From: Orobanche coerulescens
Taxonomy: Eukaryota; Streptophyta; Magnoliopsida; Lamiales; Orobanchaceae
NCBI GenBank assembly: GCA_033398695.1
Contig: CM065815.1
Location: forward strand, 144,753,001-144,817,000
DNA: 64,000 nt
Direction of reading: 5' to 3'
The translations under genes were made by a program, and so were the position numbers. The notes beneath the pieces are model-generated. The model searched no databases and was not told the DNA's origin. It saw only the letters and a program-made list of their open reading frames with translations. Positions 11,221 to 23,418 of the stretch are shown in pieces. How positions within the stretch are numbered: position 1 is the first letter of the stretch; each line of letters starts with the position of its first letter.

Positions 11221-11840
11221 TGCTTTAGCTTTACTGCTTTATAAGAAAGTCTAAAAAGATCTGTTATTTTATTATATCCCTACTTAAGACTACATAGTTG
11301 GTAAATAATCACTTTTAAAGCACATATCGATGCAAAGTAAGAAAATAAGATGTTAAAAATGCATAAAGTCCAAGTCTTTCAAATTGCATAATGATGAAAA
11401 ATAATTACTACATTTCTTTTTTCAAAATCCGCATGGTATGATGACGAAAAAAAAAATGATGACGCGTCGACTTTTAGCTTGTCATTATTATTTACCAAAA
11501 TGAGAGCTTATTTTCAAGATTTTAGAAGTGGAGCAAGATTCATATGAATCTCAATTTAAGGCATCTCATCATACCATAAACATGTTTTAAAATTTTATTA
11601 TTAAGATTAATTATAAAACATATTTTTTTCCTTTTATAATTTTTAAAATATAACGTCATATAAAATTTCAAATATATCGTTATGACGAAAATCATGGTCC
11701 CAACTTGTGACCAGTTATAAATAAGAATAAACTCTACAGTTGTCATAATTCATATTTTTTCCAAGTCTCTCCTTAATGAAATACACCTCCATTTAGGAAT
11801 AAATACAGTAATATTTAATATATATATATATATATATTTA
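11221..11840. other. Inverted-repeat arm 1 end and AT-rich non-coding DNA
   Basis: 11221-11292 is the right part of inverted-repeat arm 1, matching 26425-26490 in reverse complement (GCTTTAGCTTTACTGC). From 11293 on I see no gene or repeat I can name, only AT-rich DNA ending in an (AT)n microsatellite at 11818-11838. Confidence 0.6.
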
Positions 11841-12003
11841 TGTTATAAACATTGAGAGAAAGAGGAAAATATGAGAGAAGATGAGAGAAACAAATGAAAT
11901 TGTGTCTATTATTATGAAGGCTATAGACCTATATTTATAGGTACGCATCTAGGGTTTCAAGGGCATATTAGTCATTCATCAAATACATGACTTATTTACA
12001 ACA
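11841..12003 (-). repeat. Minus-strand copia LTR
   Basis: On the minus strand this 163-bp block reads TGTTGTAAATAAG...TTTATAACA and includes the motif AAACCCTAGATGCGTACC with TATAAATA. It is a relative of the copia LTR at 2007. The flanking GTCATTCAAGAGGAAG (minus strand, 12004-12019) matches the polypurine region of that element, so this is the 3' LTR of a copia element in reverse orientation. Confidence 0.85.
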
Positions 12004-12200
12004 CTTCCTCTTGAATGACTATTTACATAAATGTCTACTGAAATAATTTGAAGAAAAACCCAACGGGAGAAAAACTTCCAAACTGTTTGGAGTGATCTTG
12101 TAACACGCATAACTTGCTGCATCATACTGCTATTAGGAAAAGTCCTGAGCAATAATTGAATTTTCTCCACCTCATATCGATCATTCTTGTATGAATATTC
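12004..12200 (-). mobile_element. 3' fragment of minus-strand copia (left of insertion A)
   Basis: This is the non-coding 3' part of the copia element whose LTR is at 11841. Read in reverse it contains the repeated GTTTTTCTCCCGTTGGGTTT motif. It is interrupted at TATTC (12196-12200) by solo LTR A and resumes at 25702. An uninterrupted version exists at 59381-59570. Confidence 0.85.
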
Positions 12201-12509
12201 TGTAATACCCGGATTTTCAGTATAAATTTTTCGCGTTATTTTATCTGAGGTATACTATATAGTTTGGTATCTATACAGTATGGATAAAATAAATTGAGAA
12301 CCGAGACAGTTATACTGGTGTGGTTACCGTTTTGGATTGACAGTTGTATTGAGGATTTGCTGTATCAGGTTGAACTGATTTGGATATCAGGTATACCGTA
12401 TGAGAATATTTTTGGATTCAGTATGTGTATTCAGTATGCCGTATGTTTGTATTTCGTACGTCGAGACGTCGGACAGGAACAGTTGGATTTTTTGCTAAGT
12501 ATAAAAGCC

Positions 12510-13048
12510 ATTACGTACGTTAAGCCTTGGAGCTTACGTACGTAAAATGTGTTAGCTTACGTACGTTATATAGAGTACATAACGTACGTAACAAGAGGAA
12601 TCGGACAGTTGGGGCCCGTGGTCGGTGGCTTTTGGCGCGGATGTGGACAGGTGAGTCAACGGACGGAGTTACGTACATTATACAGGGTGTATTACGTACG
12701 TAATACGAGTATTATACTGTAGCAAGTCAACGTACGTATTACGTACGCAACGGATTAAGTGTTATGTACGTTACGGGGCGGCTGGCCGAGTCGTGGCCGA
12801 GATGACCTGGATGGCCGATCATGGTCGGCAGTGACTCGCAAGGATGGCCGATCACGGTCGGCGATGACTCGCAGGGATGGCTAGAATTGGCCGATAACGT
12901 ACGTAAGGCTCTGGCCGGTTACGGCCGTAGGCGGCCGCCACGTGACGTAAGCCACCGCCGTTACATACGTAAGGGTTCCGGCGTAATCGGCGTAGGGTAG
13001 GCCGCGGCCGGCTACGTACGTAAGGACCCGCCGGTTACGTACGTAACG
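12510..13048. repeat. Array of TACGTACGTA palindromes in LTR A
   Basis: About a dozen copies of TTACGTACGTAA, or versions with one change, lie between 12510 and 13048, mixed with GGCCGATCA-type repeats. The same core motif is used by F1, though the surrounding sequences differ. Confidence 0.9.
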
Positions 13049-13062
13049 TGCCGGCAGGTCTC

Positions 13063-13077
13063 GGCCTATATAAGGCC
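13063..13077 (+). promoter_or_regulatory. LTR A TATA box in inverted repeat
   Basis: GGCCT-ATATA-AGGCC: a TATATAA box is framed by complementary 5-bp arms, 15 bp after the last palindrome of the array. A CT-rich leader follows. Confidence 0.7.
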
Positions 13078-14797
13078 TGGACCGAGTCACCTGCTCATTT
13101 TTTCGTTTTTCTTCGTTTCTTCGCGATTCCTTCAGCAAGAATTGATGGATTTGAGTAAGAGCAACTGATAACAACATGTTTTGGAAGTTGGAATAATGGA
13201 TTAACATCATCTTCCACCCGGATCGAAGGTAAGAACACTTAAACTTTTGGTTTTTGGATGTTCTTGAGGTTTCTTGGTGTTTTGGCCGATTTGCTTCGTT
13301 TTGATTCAAATTGTTGATTGAAATTGATTGTAAACTCGTAATCATTCAATACTCTTGAAGTTTTGTGGAAAGAATTCGAGTATTTCTTTGAATAATCGAT
13401 TGAATTGGACTATGCCTTCAAAGTGTTCGATGAAATGTCCCAATGAGTAGAACTTGGAAAATTCTACACGTTTTCGTATGAATGGTGATGGAAATGATAT
13501 TGTTGTGATGATTCTTGGTATTTACAAGAATTTTGTTAAGGGAAGATAATGAATTAGTGATGAAATGATTCGATTATGTTGTTATGATTATGGAATCATG
13601 GTATTCTCGATGTTCTTGGTGGTTTGTTGCGATTCATGATGTTATGAGAAGTATATGTTGAAGAACATGATTATATACACCTTGAATTATGATTAAGGGT
13701 TGTTTAGATGTTAGAAAACATCGGGTTATGTTGTTTTATGGATTATGAACGTGAATTTGGATAATTCGTGTTCTTGAAGAATTCTTGAGTTACATGTTAT
13801 GATTTTGGAAGGATTTCGGATAATTTTGGAATGTGATTATTCACGATAATAATCGGTAAACTGTTTTCTACGAATTTACAAGTATGAACAAGAAGGAGTT
13901 TTGTCTTCGTATTTGGAGTTGAAGTTGGAATCGAATATGTTATAAAATCCTTAATGTCGAGATAAATTGATCATTGATTTGATGAATACGTTTTAAAGTG
14001 TTGGTGTTTTGGATATGAATATGGAATATTCACATTTAGAACTAAGTTATGTATTTGGTACAATATTCATATAGGAATACGAATATGATTTCGAGTTTGA
14101 TGAGAATTATTATTCATGTTTGAACTTGGAAATTCGTACTTATTGAATAAGTGTTCAATTCGGATAATGGAATTATTTGAAACCTTTGGAATATGGTTAT
14201 CTATGATGTTGAATTAATCGGATCATCCGGATTGATGATGATAACCGGTAATTGGTTTATATTATGAATTTACAAGGAGGAAACTTGTATCCGTATTTAA
14301 GATTGAATTTGGAATCGGTAATGTTAGACCCTTGTTGGTTTAAAATTGATTATTGATATGATCTTCGGATTTTGGAATCGTATTGTGGTTTTGAATTCAT
14401 GTTTGATTAGTTCGGGTTGTTTGGATATGTGTTTAATCGGGATATTGAGAACCGTTGTGTTTGTTGATCGGTTATTGATTGTTATTTGTGATCATCGATT
14501 TACGGTTTGTACTGTGGATATGAGTTCGTATTTGTTGAGTTGGATTATTTGGTTTTAGGTATATGATCGGGGTTTCATTAAACCGTTGAGTTTGTTGGTT
14601 GGGTATGTCGTTTATTGATTTTTATCGAATATGTGTTAATCGGTTATTGCAATAGGTTGATATGTTTTGATCGTGGTTTATGACCGTTGTGCTGCGGTTG
14701 AGGTCTAAGAGTTCGTAGATTGCTTTTGGTCGGGGCTGAGGAGCTCGTAGACAAAGGCAATGGATTTTGGTAACGACTTCGTGGTATCGGTGTCGAG

Positions 14798-16612
14798 GCA
14801 AGTTTATACTTGTTCAGTTTATAATATTTGATGAATGGTTTCGTTTTCATTTCATTTATAATTCGTATAGCAATGTTGTTAGAAATGTAAGTTGTCGGGA
14901 TAATGGTTTGTATATCGTGCTCTGGTTGTATTAAATCATAAGGTATATGATTTAATTTTGTTTAGGGAAGACGTGAGTTATCTTTGGTCAAGGATATAGA
15001 ATACCGGATATCGAGGATAGTTATCGTGATGGCATAAGTATCAGGATAAAGGTTTATTGGTATTGAATGGATGGTACATATTTGAGATTATTCGTATAAT
15101 TGTGTATTCGTTCAGGGATATTGTTCGTGGAAAGGATGTTGTCTTCGACTTTGAGGTAATTTATGCATTGTTCAGTTATGAGATAATTATTATGTTGAGT
15201 TGTTGTATATGTTGTATGTTGAGGCTTCGTATATTGAGATTCATACTGGTTGTTCGTTGAGGGATGTTGATCCCAGGACTATTGTTGGTATTAATGGTTG
15301 TGTTGATCGTCTTATTGGGGGATGTTGATGGATGTGGTCCTCGGCTTTGAGGTAATCTAAGTATTTGTTCAGTCATGTGGATAATTAGTATGTTGAGTTG
15401 TTGTATATATTGAGGTTTCGTGTAATGAGTTTCGTATCGGTTATTCATTGAGGGATGTTGATCCCGGAACTGTTGTATTGAGATCGTAGATCGTGTTGGT
15501 CATTCATTTGGGGATGATGATCCCAGGATTGATGTTTTGGATATTGATTAGTCGTGTTGACTTTTCATTGTCAGTCTGTTGTTGTTCACTTCGGTGAGTC
15601 TTTGATCCTTATTGGATATGTGTTTCTTTGAGTTTCGTTGTCATGTTGCATCGTGACATATGTGGAGTCATATCTGCGTGCCGATTGGTTATTGTGTAGG
15701 ATTTTTAGCCGGGCACATGATGGTTATGTGTTGATATTTCCACATTGAACCGTGCACACGAGACGTAGTTCGTGAGGCTAATTAGGTACAAGACCACACG
15801 TGTATGTGATCAATACCCGGGGTGGCTTGTGCACGGACACATTTCCGGATCGGGCGTACTATGACTTCCATCTTTGAGCCATATTGTTTGGTCGTTCATC
15901 CTCCATTTATGGTTGGGTATGTTCGACGGTTCAGGATCGGTTGTTCATACGCCCGAGGGGTATGTTCGACAGTCAGAGTTATTTCTTTGAGATCCATTAT
16001 TGTTGATCATTTGGAGTTTACCTTGTTGATGGTATTCTCAGTTATTATTGGTCTTTTGTTGATCATTTGGGGTTTACCTTGTTGATGGTATTCTCGATTA
16101 TTGTTGATCCTTTATTGGTCGTATTGGAGTTATCATGTCGATGATATTCTCAGTTGATTTATCGGTTGATCTGGTTATTGATCATATAAGCATTCGGACT
16201 GTACGTCGATGTTCGGGATTTGTTATCATTATCATATGGTAGTTGATCTACAGATATGTTGTGTACTGTTGGTTTATCCAGGTTGAGTTTTGATTGTGTA
16301 ATCCGATGGACAGGATTTGGCACGGATGAATTATTTCATGATTATGAGTTATGATGATGTTTTAAGGATTGTTGGTATTTTTGAAATTCAATACAGATAA
16401 TTGATTGTTAAGTTCATTTCGTCATTCGAGGATGCGAAATGTGGATTATGGTAAGGATTTGGATTATTATGGATTGGTAAGGTTATAACGGTAAGATTAC
16501 GTTGGTAGTATTCTTACAGTATTATTACATTGGTATGTAATTATTTATGATGATGTGATCGATATCATTATTTGAGTATTGTGGCTGACCCCGTTGTGGG
16601 CTTTATTTTTAG
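14798..16612 (+). other. Putative GC-AG intron within LTR A
   Basis: The donor is CGAG|GCAAGTTT at 14798, a branch-like GGCTGACCCC lies near 16583, and the acceptor is TTTATTTTTAG|GTA at 16612. The intron would be about 1.8 kb and contains degenerate repeats of GGGATGTTGATCCC (15258-15520). Its start (about 14830-15010) resembles the leader of the TR-GAG elements (about 36095-36265). Confidence 0.45.
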
Positions 16613-16967
16613 GTACTCGGAGATCGAGCTAGTAGCGGTCGTGAAGGGATGAGCTTCCCGATTTGATACTGGCGGTGGCATGTTTTGGAGTATCGAGTAT
16701 TTCTTTGCTGGTTATGTAATATCCGTATTTTTCTTTCCCTTGTATTTTCGTTTTTGGTGTATTTCTCGATCGTAGTGACCCTCGTGTACTTCTCAGCGTG
16801 TCCTTCCTGTCAAACTGTTGAACTGTATTCTCGTTATTGTTGTGCGGAACCGCCGTTTCGGGGTTGCCGTGGATCCATTTCGTGTTGTTGATTCCCAAAT
16901 ATTGATTCCTATCGTTTTATTCTCTTTCCGGATCATTTTTATCATTTTGGAACCCAAAAGGGGGTGT

Positions 16968-17245
16968 GGGCCGCGGCACAAGGTGTGTGCGCCGCGGCAC
17001 ACAAATCCCTTCAGTTGTTGGTCGGACAAATCAGACTGTGCCGCGCACACCCATCCGTGCCGCGGCACAATGTTGTGCCGCAGCCGCAGCACACTGCTCG
17101 TGCCGCGGCACACTCGTGTGTCTTCGCGACCAAAACCCAATCAGACTGTGCCGCGGCACACGCAGCCGTGCTGCGCAGACAATGCCGAAACACAGGAGTT
17201 AATTTTTCGTGCCGCGGCACACCTAAGCTGTGCCGCGGCACACGA
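16968..17245. repeat. Array of GTGCCGCGGCAC palindromes in B 5' LTR
   Basis: About eight copies of the 12-bp palindrome GTGCCGCGGCAC, usually followed by AC or A, occur here, two of them shortened (CCGCGCAC). This is the same position relative to the promoter as the arrays in the other LTR families, but with a different motif. Confidence 0.9.
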
Positions 17246-17263
17246 AGCGGTCAACCGTAAAAC

Positions 17264-17282
17264 TTCGTCTTTATTAGATGAA
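17264..17282 (+). promoter_or_regulatory. B 5' LTR TATA-like site in inverted repeat
   Basis: TTCGTCT-TTATT-AGATGAA: arms with one mismatch around TTTATTAG. The 3' LTR copy (23933) has perfect arms. The assignment as TATA element is by position only. Confidence 0.55.
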
Positions 17283-17823
17283 ATTGACCATTTCTTCTTC
17301 ATTTCACCTGCATCGCGAGAGAGAGTGAGAGAGAGGGGAAGAGTTCTTCATCTTCATCCATTGGGGGGTTGATTTTCACCATTTTTCTTCGGTAGTGAAG
17401 CCCGGACAATCAATCTAACACGTGTTCTACGGATCTTGGTACTTGAATCTCCTAAGGTAATATTCTAAAACCCTATTTTCGATTAATTTGGGGGTTTTGG
17501 GTTTTTCTTCCGATTCGTTCCGTTTTGTTGGTGGATTCATGATGTATACGATTAATATTGTTAGTATCTTTAGTTTTCCTACGGATTCATGGATATTTTG
17601 TGGATTTTTACGGAATCGGGAGGGTTTGGTTGTGGTCCGCCCTCGTTGTTATTTTGGTACGAATATACATGAATCGTAGGCGGTTTCCGGTGTATTCCAT
17701 TTCCGTAATCGTCTAGAGTTGGTTGTGATTGTGTTATTCGAATCGTTAGGTTCATTTTCGCCGGTTCCTCGTGGTTGTGCTTGATTCTTCCGTTCCGTTC
17801 GTGTCATCGTCTATTTAATCGAG

Positions 17824-18221
17824 GCAAGTATCCTTATGAACTTACAATCTTGACATAGTAGTTTTGTATGAGAAATTGTGTGTGTGTGTATGCTCATCTG
17901 GGTTAGACTCGACGGGGTCTCGGTAGGGTTCCACGAAGCTGTGGGACCGCGAGCTTGCTTTTAACCACTGTGGGTTAGATCCGACGGGGTCTCGGCAGGG
18001 ATCCACGAAGCTGTGGGTCCGCGTTAATTGTGGTGCATTTTTACAAATGTGGTTTGATCATTGGCATTTCCGGAAATGAGTGTTTTGGAATTATGTTTTT
18101 CTTGAATTGCATGCATTACTATATGTGTAAGGTGTAAGTCGTTCATCTGGTTACTTGTACTAGCGTAATTGCTAACCCCTTTGGGGACCCGTTTTGGGGA
18201 AATTCGTTTTATGAATTTCAG
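17824..18221 (+). other. Putative GC-AG intron in B 5' LTR
   Basis: The donor is CGAG|GCAAGTATCC, the branch-like TTGCTAACCCC lies near 18168, and the acceptor is ATGAATTTCAG at 18221; length 398 bp. It contains two units of a 72-bp repeat with TTAGATCCGACGGGGTCTCGG (17900-18025). The 3' LTR has the same layout at 24494-24888. Confidence 0.6.
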
Positions 18222-18594
18222 TCGGAGTTCATCGACGAAGCGGGCTGGACCAGTATACGGATGATGGTCATGCGTGATGATTGTGCATAAGTGACGTCTT
18301 AATGTCTTTTTGTCTTTTCATCTTTTGTGGTTTTGAACTAATAGTTGTACTCGAGTACCTAAGAGTTCTTGTTCGTCCGGATTGTATTGTTGCCTATTAT
18401 GTCTGTGTTAATTGATGATGTTGTGTTTGACCGGTTGAATCGGGTGGATCATTCTGTTTTGCGTCTTTATGATGTGGTGCTATTTTATTGTTCCTGTGAG
18501 TCGTTGTGTATGATGCTGTCCAGCCTGGTGGGTCCCATATAGGGATTCACGGCGCTGTAATATACCTCGGATATCCTGGGGGTGTTACAGAAAA

Positions 18595-18606
18595 TGGTAT
18601 CAGAGC
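18595..18606 (+). promoter_or_regulatory. B primer-binding site (initiator tRNA-Met)
   Basis: TGGTATCAGAGC, five bases after the 5' LTR, is complementary to the 3' end of plant initiator tRNA-Met. The same site occurs after the LTRs of D and the C array. Confidence 0.9.
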
Positions 18607-18826
18607 TCTAGATTTATGGATACCTAGGCTTGTCGGTTTATTGGGTCTTGTGGTGTTTTGTTTTGCACATCATCGTCACGCTGCCATGATTCCAGACTAC
18701 CAAAGGTCCGTAAGTTTTTCCTTCCTCTGTTCATTATTTCCTTGTATCGTACCTTTGATTCTCGACTTGTGATTGTTCTTTTCTCGTACTTACCCTCGTA
18801 TGGCTTCGCTACTTATTTAACTCCGT

Positions 18827-19885
18827 ATGGATGCCGGAAGAGGTCGTGGTCGTGGTCGTGGACGCGCCGGGACGGGGGCCGGGGCGGCCACGCCACGGTC
18901 TTGAGCCGGCGATCGGGCGACCGTCATAGCCATGCTTCTTCTCGGGAGCGTGCCGATCTTGGTATTGCGGCCGTTATGCAAAGAAATGGTGAACCAAATG
19001 GCGGCGATAGCTCAGTGTTCAGAACCCGGATCGTGCCCACGCTAATCGGGCGAGCGGATCGTTGGCTCCAAGATGTTATCAAGATGCATCCTCCTCGCTG
19101 GGAGCTTCAGACCCGATCGGCCGGGAAGGGTGGATCAAGGAGATATCTAAGGTCTTCGTTGCCACTAATCGTCCCGAGGAACGAGAGTCCCTATTGCTCA
19201 ATACTTTCTCACAGGGACGCCACGGACCGGTGGGAGGCCGTTGGGCCCAAAGATCATGCCGTCGGGCCGTGAGTTTCAAGAGTTGATGGAGATCGAATAT
19301 TGCCCGTGGCGCCGATCTGCTCGGGTACATGCTTTTTATGATGCTCAACCGCGGGATATCCCCGTATCTCAAGCTATTGCTGATTTTAATAAGGAGTTGG
19401 GTTATGTGAAGACCCAAGTTGTCGAGGAGAGCGACAAAATTTTCCATTTCTCCAGACGGATGAAGTTGCCGATTCGGGACTATATGTCGGGGCTTGTATG
19501 CACTACCTTGAAAGATTACCAGAGCAGGGCCCTTGCTTACGATATGTCTGTGACGGCGAGTGAGGCGGCCCGCGAGAGTAAGAAGCAGAAGTCCGCCGGG
19601 AATTTTTCGGGCCACAAAGGTGGGGGTCAGCAGAAATTTCAGTCTGCTAATTTTTCCGCTGGTGGTGGCCCAGCTCGATCTACTGGGTTTCCCCGTAGGG
19701 CTGCCAGTGCCCCTTCTCGAGAGGTGAAATGCTTTAACTGTGGCCAGCAGGGCCACATCAGTCGTATTTGTCCGAACCCTTTGCTGACGTGTAATCGCAG
19801 GGCTGGGTCACAAGGCCGTCAGGCCGAGAGGAGAAACTCCTTGGTGCCCGCGCTTCCATTCCATCGCCTAGGGAACCAAGTGTGA
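18827..19885 (+). pseudogene. gag: Element B gag (broken)
   Basis: A likely start ATG at 18827 begins a GRGRG-rich N-terminus (MDAGRGRGRG), as in related elements. Frames then break in the capsid part. From 19241 a readable stretch gives EFQELMEIEYCPW, AFYDAQPRDIPVSQAIADF and RDYMSGLVCTTLKDYQ (retrotransposon gag domain). The first zinc knuckle CFNCGQQGHISRIC is intact. The second has lost its spacing: only LLTCNRRAGSQG remains. No full Gag could be made. Confidence 0.85.
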
Positions 19886-20547
19886 ATCAGGGATCGTTTG
19901 CTCCTCAATCCCCGCCAAGTGCTAGTCGGGGGAGAGGTCGGGGCCAGCCCTCTAAGGGGGGAGCTTCCAGTGTCGGCTCAGCCCACCCGCGTGTCTATGA
20001 GATGCGGGGAGCCGAAGACCCAGCGGCTACCGTGGCGACAGGTACCGTTTATATTCTTTCTCATCCTGTCAGTGTGCTTTTCGATTCCGATGCTACACAT
20101 TCGTTCATATCTCTGGATTGTGTGCGCCGTTTGAGTCTCGACCGTTTGACGCCTTGTGAGCCCTTCATCGTTAAGCTTCCTAGCGGTGATAGGATCGTTG
20201 GTGATCAGGAGGTTCGAGACTGTTCTGTGTTTATTTGTGAGAGGGCTTGGCCCTCTAATTTTATTGTTGTGGGTATTGAGGGTGAGGACTTAATTCTCGG
20301 GGATGATTGGCTCGAGCGGCATGGTGCAATCATGAACTACCGCACAAGAATAATCACCATGTTAGCCGATGATGGCACCGAGCACTCTTTCGCCGGGCGA
20401 AAGAGGGGGAACCAGAAACTCGTTATTAACGCCTTGAAGGCGATGAGACTCCTGCGAAAGGGGTGTACCGGCTATTGGTGCTACGCCTTGAAGACGGAGA
20501 GTGGTGGAGTCGAGCTTCGCCGATTCCAATCGTTAATGAATTTCTGA
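19886..20547 (+). pseudogene. Element B aspartic protease, active site changed
   Basis: The retropepsin region is readable, from HPVSVLFDSDATHSFISLDC to LILGDDWLERHGAIMNY. The catalytic DSG of aspartic proteases reads DSD (glycine to aspartate, near 20085), so the enzyme should be inactive even without the frame breaks around it. In D the same site is an intact DSGA. Confidence 0.85.
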
Positions 20548-21927
20548 TGTTTTTCCTGACGAGTTACCGGATTGCCACCGGATCGTGAGGTCGAGTTCGT
20601 CAGAGAGTTAGAGCCGGGTGCGGCTCCTATTTCAAGGCACCCTATCGCATGGCACCTTCGAGATGTCCGAGTTGAAGAAGCAGCTTGAGTGAGCTTCTTG
20701 AGTCGGGTATGTTCGACCGAGCGCCTCGCCTTGGGGCGCACCGGTCTGCTTTGTGCGGAAGAAGGATGGTTCACTACGTTTGTGTATCGACTATCGCGAA
20801 CTAAACAAGGTGACCATCAAGAACAAGTATCCTTTGCCGAGAATTGATGACTTGTTCGATCACTGCAGTGGACTGCAGATTCTCAAAATTGATTTGAAAT
20901 CGGGTACTATCGGCTCGGGTGAGAGAGTCCGATGTGCAAAACAAATTTTCGGACGAGGTACGGACATTATGAGTTCGTAGTCATGCCTTTCGGGTTAACT
21001 AATGCGCCGGCGGTGTTCATGCAATTGATGAACAAAGTCTTTATCGAGTATTTGGATAAGTGTGTCGTCGTCTTCATTGACGATATTCTTATTTATTCGA
21101 GGAACGAGGAAGAGCATGCCCATCATTTGTGGATAGTGTTAGACATTTTGAGGGCCGAGCAACTCTATGCGAAGTTCTCGAAATGTGAGTTCTGGCTGAA
21201 GGAAGTGATGTTTTTGGGTCACGTGATTTCAGCCGAGGGGGTTCGTGTAGATCCGCAGAAGATCGAGGCGGTATTGGATTGGGCACCGCCCAAAAACGTG
21301 AGAGAGCTCCGTAGTTTCTTGGGTCTGGCTGGCTACTACCGTAGGTTCGTCGAGGGTTTCTCGAAACTGGCTCGACCACTTACAAAGCTGCTCCAGAAAT
21401 CCGAGAAGTTCGTCTGGAATGACGAGAGGCAGTTCAGTTTTGAGGAACTGAAGAAGCGTTTGACTTCAGCTCCGGTTTTGGCGTTGCCGTGTGGCAACGA
21501 GGGATTCGCCGTTTATAGCGATGCTTCGGGTCAGGGTCTTGGGTGCGTATTAATGCAGCACGGCAAGACCATTGCCTTTGCGTCGAGACAGTTGAGACCG
21601 TATGAGCTTAACTACCCTACTCATGATTTGGAGTTAGCGGCAGTCGTATTTGCGCTCAAAATTTGGCGTCACTATCTTTTCGGCTCTGCATGTCAGATTT
21701 TTACCGATCATAAAAGTCTGAAATACATATTCACTCAGCGGGAGTTGAATATGAGACAGAGGAGGTGGTTAGAGCTGATTAAGGATTATGACCTCGAAAT
21801 CCTTTATCATCCGGGCAAGGCGAACGTCGTGGCCGACGCCTTGAGTCGGAAACCGATTGCATTGCGATCGCTTGAGATCCTTACGCCTCGGCCGAGCTTG
21901 GCGAGCCTTAATCGAGTTAGATGTTGA
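20548..21927 (+). pseudogene. Element B reverse transcriptase and RNase H (broken)
   Basis: The RT N-terminal part (20550-20750) is shredded by small deletions. [20 protein letters not shown] is readable at 20759-20818. A shift near 20915 is followed by an open stretch (20932-21927) with [19 protein letters not shown], the catalytic FIDDILIYS (near 21075), the thumb [14 protein letters not shown] and the RNase H signatures [15 protein letters not shown] and [13 protein letters not shown]. The open part alone lacks the RT N-terminus, so it is not functional. Confidence 0.9.
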
Positions 21928-21963
21928 GGTTCATTTGTCGGAACCGCTTGACAATTTCGTGCT

Positions 21964-23390
21964 TTGGAAATTTCGCTGCCTTTGATCGATGAGATTAAGC
22001 TGAAGCAGTCAGAAGATCCGATGATTACTCAAATCCGAGAGAACGTTCTTAAGGGAAAGTCTCCTGGGTTTGTGATTCACGAGGATGGTGTTTTGAGATT
22101 CCAGAGTCGGCTTTGTGTGCCGAACGATCCAGAGTTGCGGCAGAGTATTTTGCGTGAGGCCCATTCCACACCCTATTCCGTTCATCCTGGTTCGAGTAAG
22201 ATGTACAAGGACCTGAGGAGGAACTTCTGGTGGAATGATATGAAGGATGAGGTCGCACAGTTTGTAGCGAGATGTTTGACTTGTCAGCGGGTCAAGATCG
22301 AGCATCAGCGACCGGGCTTTTGCGATCACTTCGCTCCTAATGGAAATGGGAAGATATATCGATGGATTTCGTTACGAGTTTGCCGAGATCGAGGTCGGGC
22401 ATGAATATGGTATGGGTGATTGTTGATCGCCGACCAAGTCGGCACATTTTCCGGGCATCAAGGACACTTGGGGCCCGGAGAAACCGGCTCGTGTGTTTAT
22501 CGCTAGATTGTGAGACTTCACGGTACTCAAGTCTATTGTTTCGGATCGTGATGGCCGCTTTGTATCGCACTTTGGCAAAGCGGTGCATAAGGCGTTGGGT
22601 ACCCGCTTGCATTTGAGTACCTCTTTTCATCCCGATCGGATGGATGTAACGCACTATCCGGACATTCGAGGACATGTTGCGTGCTTGTGCCCTCGATTGG
22701 AGTAGTGATGGGAGGAGCATTTGCCATTGATCGAATTCACGACACAATAGTTGGCACGCGTCGATTCGGATGGCACCGTGAGGCACTTTATGGGCGGCGA
22801 TGTCGATCACCGATTTGTTGGAATGAGGCGTCCGATTTGGTCGGGACCGAGCCGATGTCGCTTTTAGAGACGAGGCGGAAGATAGAATTAATTCGGGAAC
22901 GGATGTTGATCGCCCGAGTCGGCGTAAGTCGTATGCCGACGTCCGTCGCCGACCTTTGGAATTCGAGGTGGGAGACCACATTTTGCTAAAGGTGTCGCCG
23001 ACGAAGGGAGTTTTTCGCTTGGGAAGAAAGGGAAGCCGAGTCCGAGATTTATCGACCCTTTGAGATTCTCGAGCGAGTCGGTGAATTGGCGTACCGTTTG
23101 GCGTTACCTCCAACCTTGAGTCATGTTCATAGCGTTTTCATGTTTCCCGATTGAGGAAATATGTCCTGATCCTAGTCACGTCATCGATTATGGCGAGATT
23201 GATATTGTCAAGATATTACTTTTGAGGAGCGTCCTTTGAAGATTTTGGAGCATCGTGAGAAACGACCGAGGCATAAAACCATCCCTTTGGTCAAAGTGCG
23301 GTGGTCGAGACACGGTGTCGAGGAAGCAACTTGGGAAACCGAGATAGCATGCGGGCTAGGTACCCGAGTTGTTTGCTTCTTAAGTTTCGG
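21964..23390 (+). pseudogene. Element B integrase and chromodomain remnant
   Basis: The zinc-binding HHCC region is open (21964-22300: SVHPGSSKMYKDLRRNFWW, then CLTCQRVKIEHQRP). The catalytic core (22340-22780) is fragmented by many 1-5-base losses. The C-terminal part is traceable in changing frames. The chromodomain-like end KTIPLVKVRWSRHGVEEATW (about 23275-23334) is present. A polypurine tract follows. Confidence 0.85.
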
Positions 23391-23418
23391 GACGAAACTT
23401 ATTTTTAGAGGGGTAGAA

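Larger units (their letters stand above)
16715..18589 (+). repeat. Element B 5' LTR
   Basis: TGTAATATCCGTATTT...GGGGGTGTTACA. It holds the GTGCCGCGGCAC array, a TATA-like site, a putative intron and the 3' block GGTGGGTCCCATATAGGG / GGCGCTGTAATATACC. Confidence 0.93.

Noticed and set aside
16964..17260. Cys/Arg/Pro-rich frames on both strands of the B LTR
   Set aside because: They come from translating the GTGCCGCGGCAC palindrome array; there is no coding signal.
22337..23113. 258-codon minus-strand frame in element B
   Set aside because: Antisense of the broken integrase; no recognisable protein.
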